Part shown: positions 59,815-64,000 of the stretch, piece by piece
Layout: each line of letters opens with the position of its first letter
Numbering within the stretch: position 1 is the first letter of the stretch
Assembly (NCBI RefSeq): GCF_038502225.1
Contig: NC_091374.1
Span: 7,125,038 to 7,189,037 of the forward strand
Reading direction: 5' to 3'
From: Cherax quadricarinatus
Lineage: Eukaryota > Arthropoda > Malacostraca > Decapoda > Parastacidae
DNA length: 64,000 nt
Program-made: the position numbers and the translations under genes
The notes under the pieces: model-generated
Told to the model about the DNA's origin: nothing
The model's input: only the letters and a program-made list of their open reading frames with translations
The model's database searches: none

Positions 59815-60114
59815 AACAAACCAAGAGACGGCAACATTGACCAGACCAAGAGCTGGCAGCAACAGACCAATATATGACAATACCAGACCAAGAGATAGCA
59901 ACATTGACCAGACCAAGAGATGACAACACCAGACCAAGAGATGACAACACCAGACCAAGAGATGACAACACCAGACCAAGGGATGACAACACCAGACCAA
60001 GAGATGGCAACACCAGACCAAGAGATGACAACACCAGACCAAGAGATGACAACACCAGACCAAGGGATGACAACACCAGACCAAGAGATGGCAACACCAG
60101 AACAAGAGATGACA
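59815..60114. repeat. 21-bp minisatellite, second block
   Basis: About 13 units of the same GACCAAGAGATGACAACACCA repeat with an irregular start (59815-59900). Confidence 0.9.
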
Positions 60115-60118
60115 GCAT

Positions 60119-60848
60119 TTTACTAATAGATAGCAGCGGCTGACCAACAGATGGCAGCACACGACCACACCAACACAGCAGAACTGTTAGACTCGCCGGC
60201 ATTGTTTTTTTTTTTCTCTTTTTTTGGGGGGTAAACTTGACGCCGGAAAGTCAAGGCTGTACACAAGGTCCTCAGACTTGAGTAATATTTACGGTACATC
60301 ACCCCTGACACATCGCAAGGGTATATACACCGAGAGGTGTTATCTCTCAGTGAAGGGAGAGAGAGATGTGTATCTCTTTGCATATGCATACACCTCGAGG
60401 AGTGTGTATATACACCGGGAGGCATCTCCCAATGCGCATACACCAAGGGCTTATTTTAAACACAGTTTTAGGCATCAAAGTATTGTAGACTGATTATGTA
60501 TAGGTCGTCGAAGTACTAATTTTCCGCATTTTAAGTATGGAAATTTAATTCTCACCGCGGAAAGATGATAGTTTGCATGAGAGTATGGCACAAAAAATAC
60601 TAGACGACGTCGTATATACGCCATACATTGATCCCTCTTGAGAGATACGTTCTCTTTCAGCTAAGTTTTTAGTTGAAGAGTTGAGACACTTACGCAACTT
60701 GTCGGTTTTCAAAACCATTCATCACATAAGTTTTTAGTGTTATCGTATCTTCATATGACACTTATCACAATAGCTGACGACCTTGCATGTGATCAGTTAG
60801 CTATTGAACATGATGCCAGTATCTCAGAGACAATATTGTACACACCAC

Positions 60849-60851
<3 letters not shown>
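60119..60851. other. no recognised gene
   Basis: Poly-T at 60206-60225. A repeat with ATATACACCGAGAGGTGTTA-type palindromic boxes at 60318-60430 is faintly related to 37795-37870. No coding support. Confidence 0.4.

Positions 60852-60943
<92 letters not shown>
60852..60943. repeat. (TA)n microsatellite
   Basis: About 90 bp TA. Confidence 0.95.
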
Positions 60944-63640
<2,697 letters not shown>

Positions 63641-64000
63641 CTTACCTTTATCTAAATACTGTTCACTATATGTTTCACTGTAAACACTTGGTCTACACAC
63701 CCCTTACCCTTCCTAAAGCTTTGTTCATGTGCTATCCTACTCTCCGTCTTACTCTTATTTTTTTCAGTAATAACTCTACCATACATACACTTACCAGGCA
63801 TGCTCAACAGACTTATTACCATATAATTTTTGCACTCCCTTTGCCTTTATGCAAAGGAACTATGCATGCTCTCTACTAATCTCTAAGTACCTTACCCTCT
63901 ACCATACATTTATTAAATAAAAGCACCAACCACTCCAAAACTATATCCCCACCTGCTTTTAACACTTCTGTCTATCCCATCAATCCCAGTTGCCTTACCC
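63641..64000 (-). mobile_element. LINE D N-terminal RT fragment
   Basis: Minus strand, entering from the right edge: GKATGIDGIDRSVKSR, then GTARLVE-like sequence, VISLLSMPGKCM, HEQSFRKGKGCVDQVFTVKH across several frames. These match the region before RT motif A in LINE D-type elements (GISLLSVPGKVY, FRxGRGCVDQVF by family pattern). Broken by many shifts. Confidence 0.65.

Overview
The window is gene-poor, repeat-dense eukaryotic nuclear DNA. GT-AG introns, several non-LTR retrotransposon families, tRNA-derived SINEs, Penelope-like elements, MITEs and long (TA)n tracts point to an arthropod. The combined repeat repertoire suggests a decapod crustacean, perhaps a crayfish; the species is not determinable from the sequence alone.

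Three host genes are supported by phase-consistent splicing. (1) The C-terminal half of an SLC5-family sodium-coupled solute transporter lies on + (six exons, 2627-14070, stop at 14070); its 5' exons are off the left edge. (2) A complete five-exon GINS4/SLD5 gene lies on + (19893-26906, 221 aa), a subunit of the CMG replicative helicase. (3) A two-exon gene on - (40916-39402, 80 aa) encodes a signal peptide followed by a short cysteine-rich secreted peptide not recognised as a known family. The three do not form a pathway.

Almost everything else is mobile or derived from mobile DNA. LINE A (CR1-like: ORF1 with an SGNH-hydrolase domain, ORF2 with EEP endonuclease and RT) has a near-intact copy at 8826-12960 and fragments at 1-2113, 3826-4300, 7940-8655, 33920-34135 and 43292-50412. 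LINE B (3' ends with TTACCTGGAG repeats), LINE C (ending in (AC)n) and LINE D (RT with motif ADDT) contribute many truncated copies. A Penelope-like element (RT plus GIY-YIG nuclease) occupies about 50413-52480.

The most interesting signal is a set of hammerhead-ribozyme-like motifs attached to Penelope-derived repeats. Eighteen complete motifs can be read: helix I, core, helix II, GAAA, a palindromic helix III and the cleavage position. They fall into four sequence types with different helices but the same architecture, and core positions 3 and 8 change together (C-G or U-A). Twelve lie in a 4.7 kb array of 419-bp tandem units at 43600-48301, arranged as two inverted arms around a 22-nt centre. 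Each unit carries a TATA-like box and one ribozyme motif, as expected for an animal retrozyme-like satellite. Other motifs sit in inverted-repeat 'double' insertions, one with a perfect 14-bp target-site duplication (50857-51087).

Satellites are also prominent: a 21-bp minisatellite grown out of a SINE (32393-32739), a 58-bp minisatellite matching a LINE D segment (55286-57083), and a 2.2 kb 21-bp minisatellite at 57665-60114 whose long open frames are by-products of its period.
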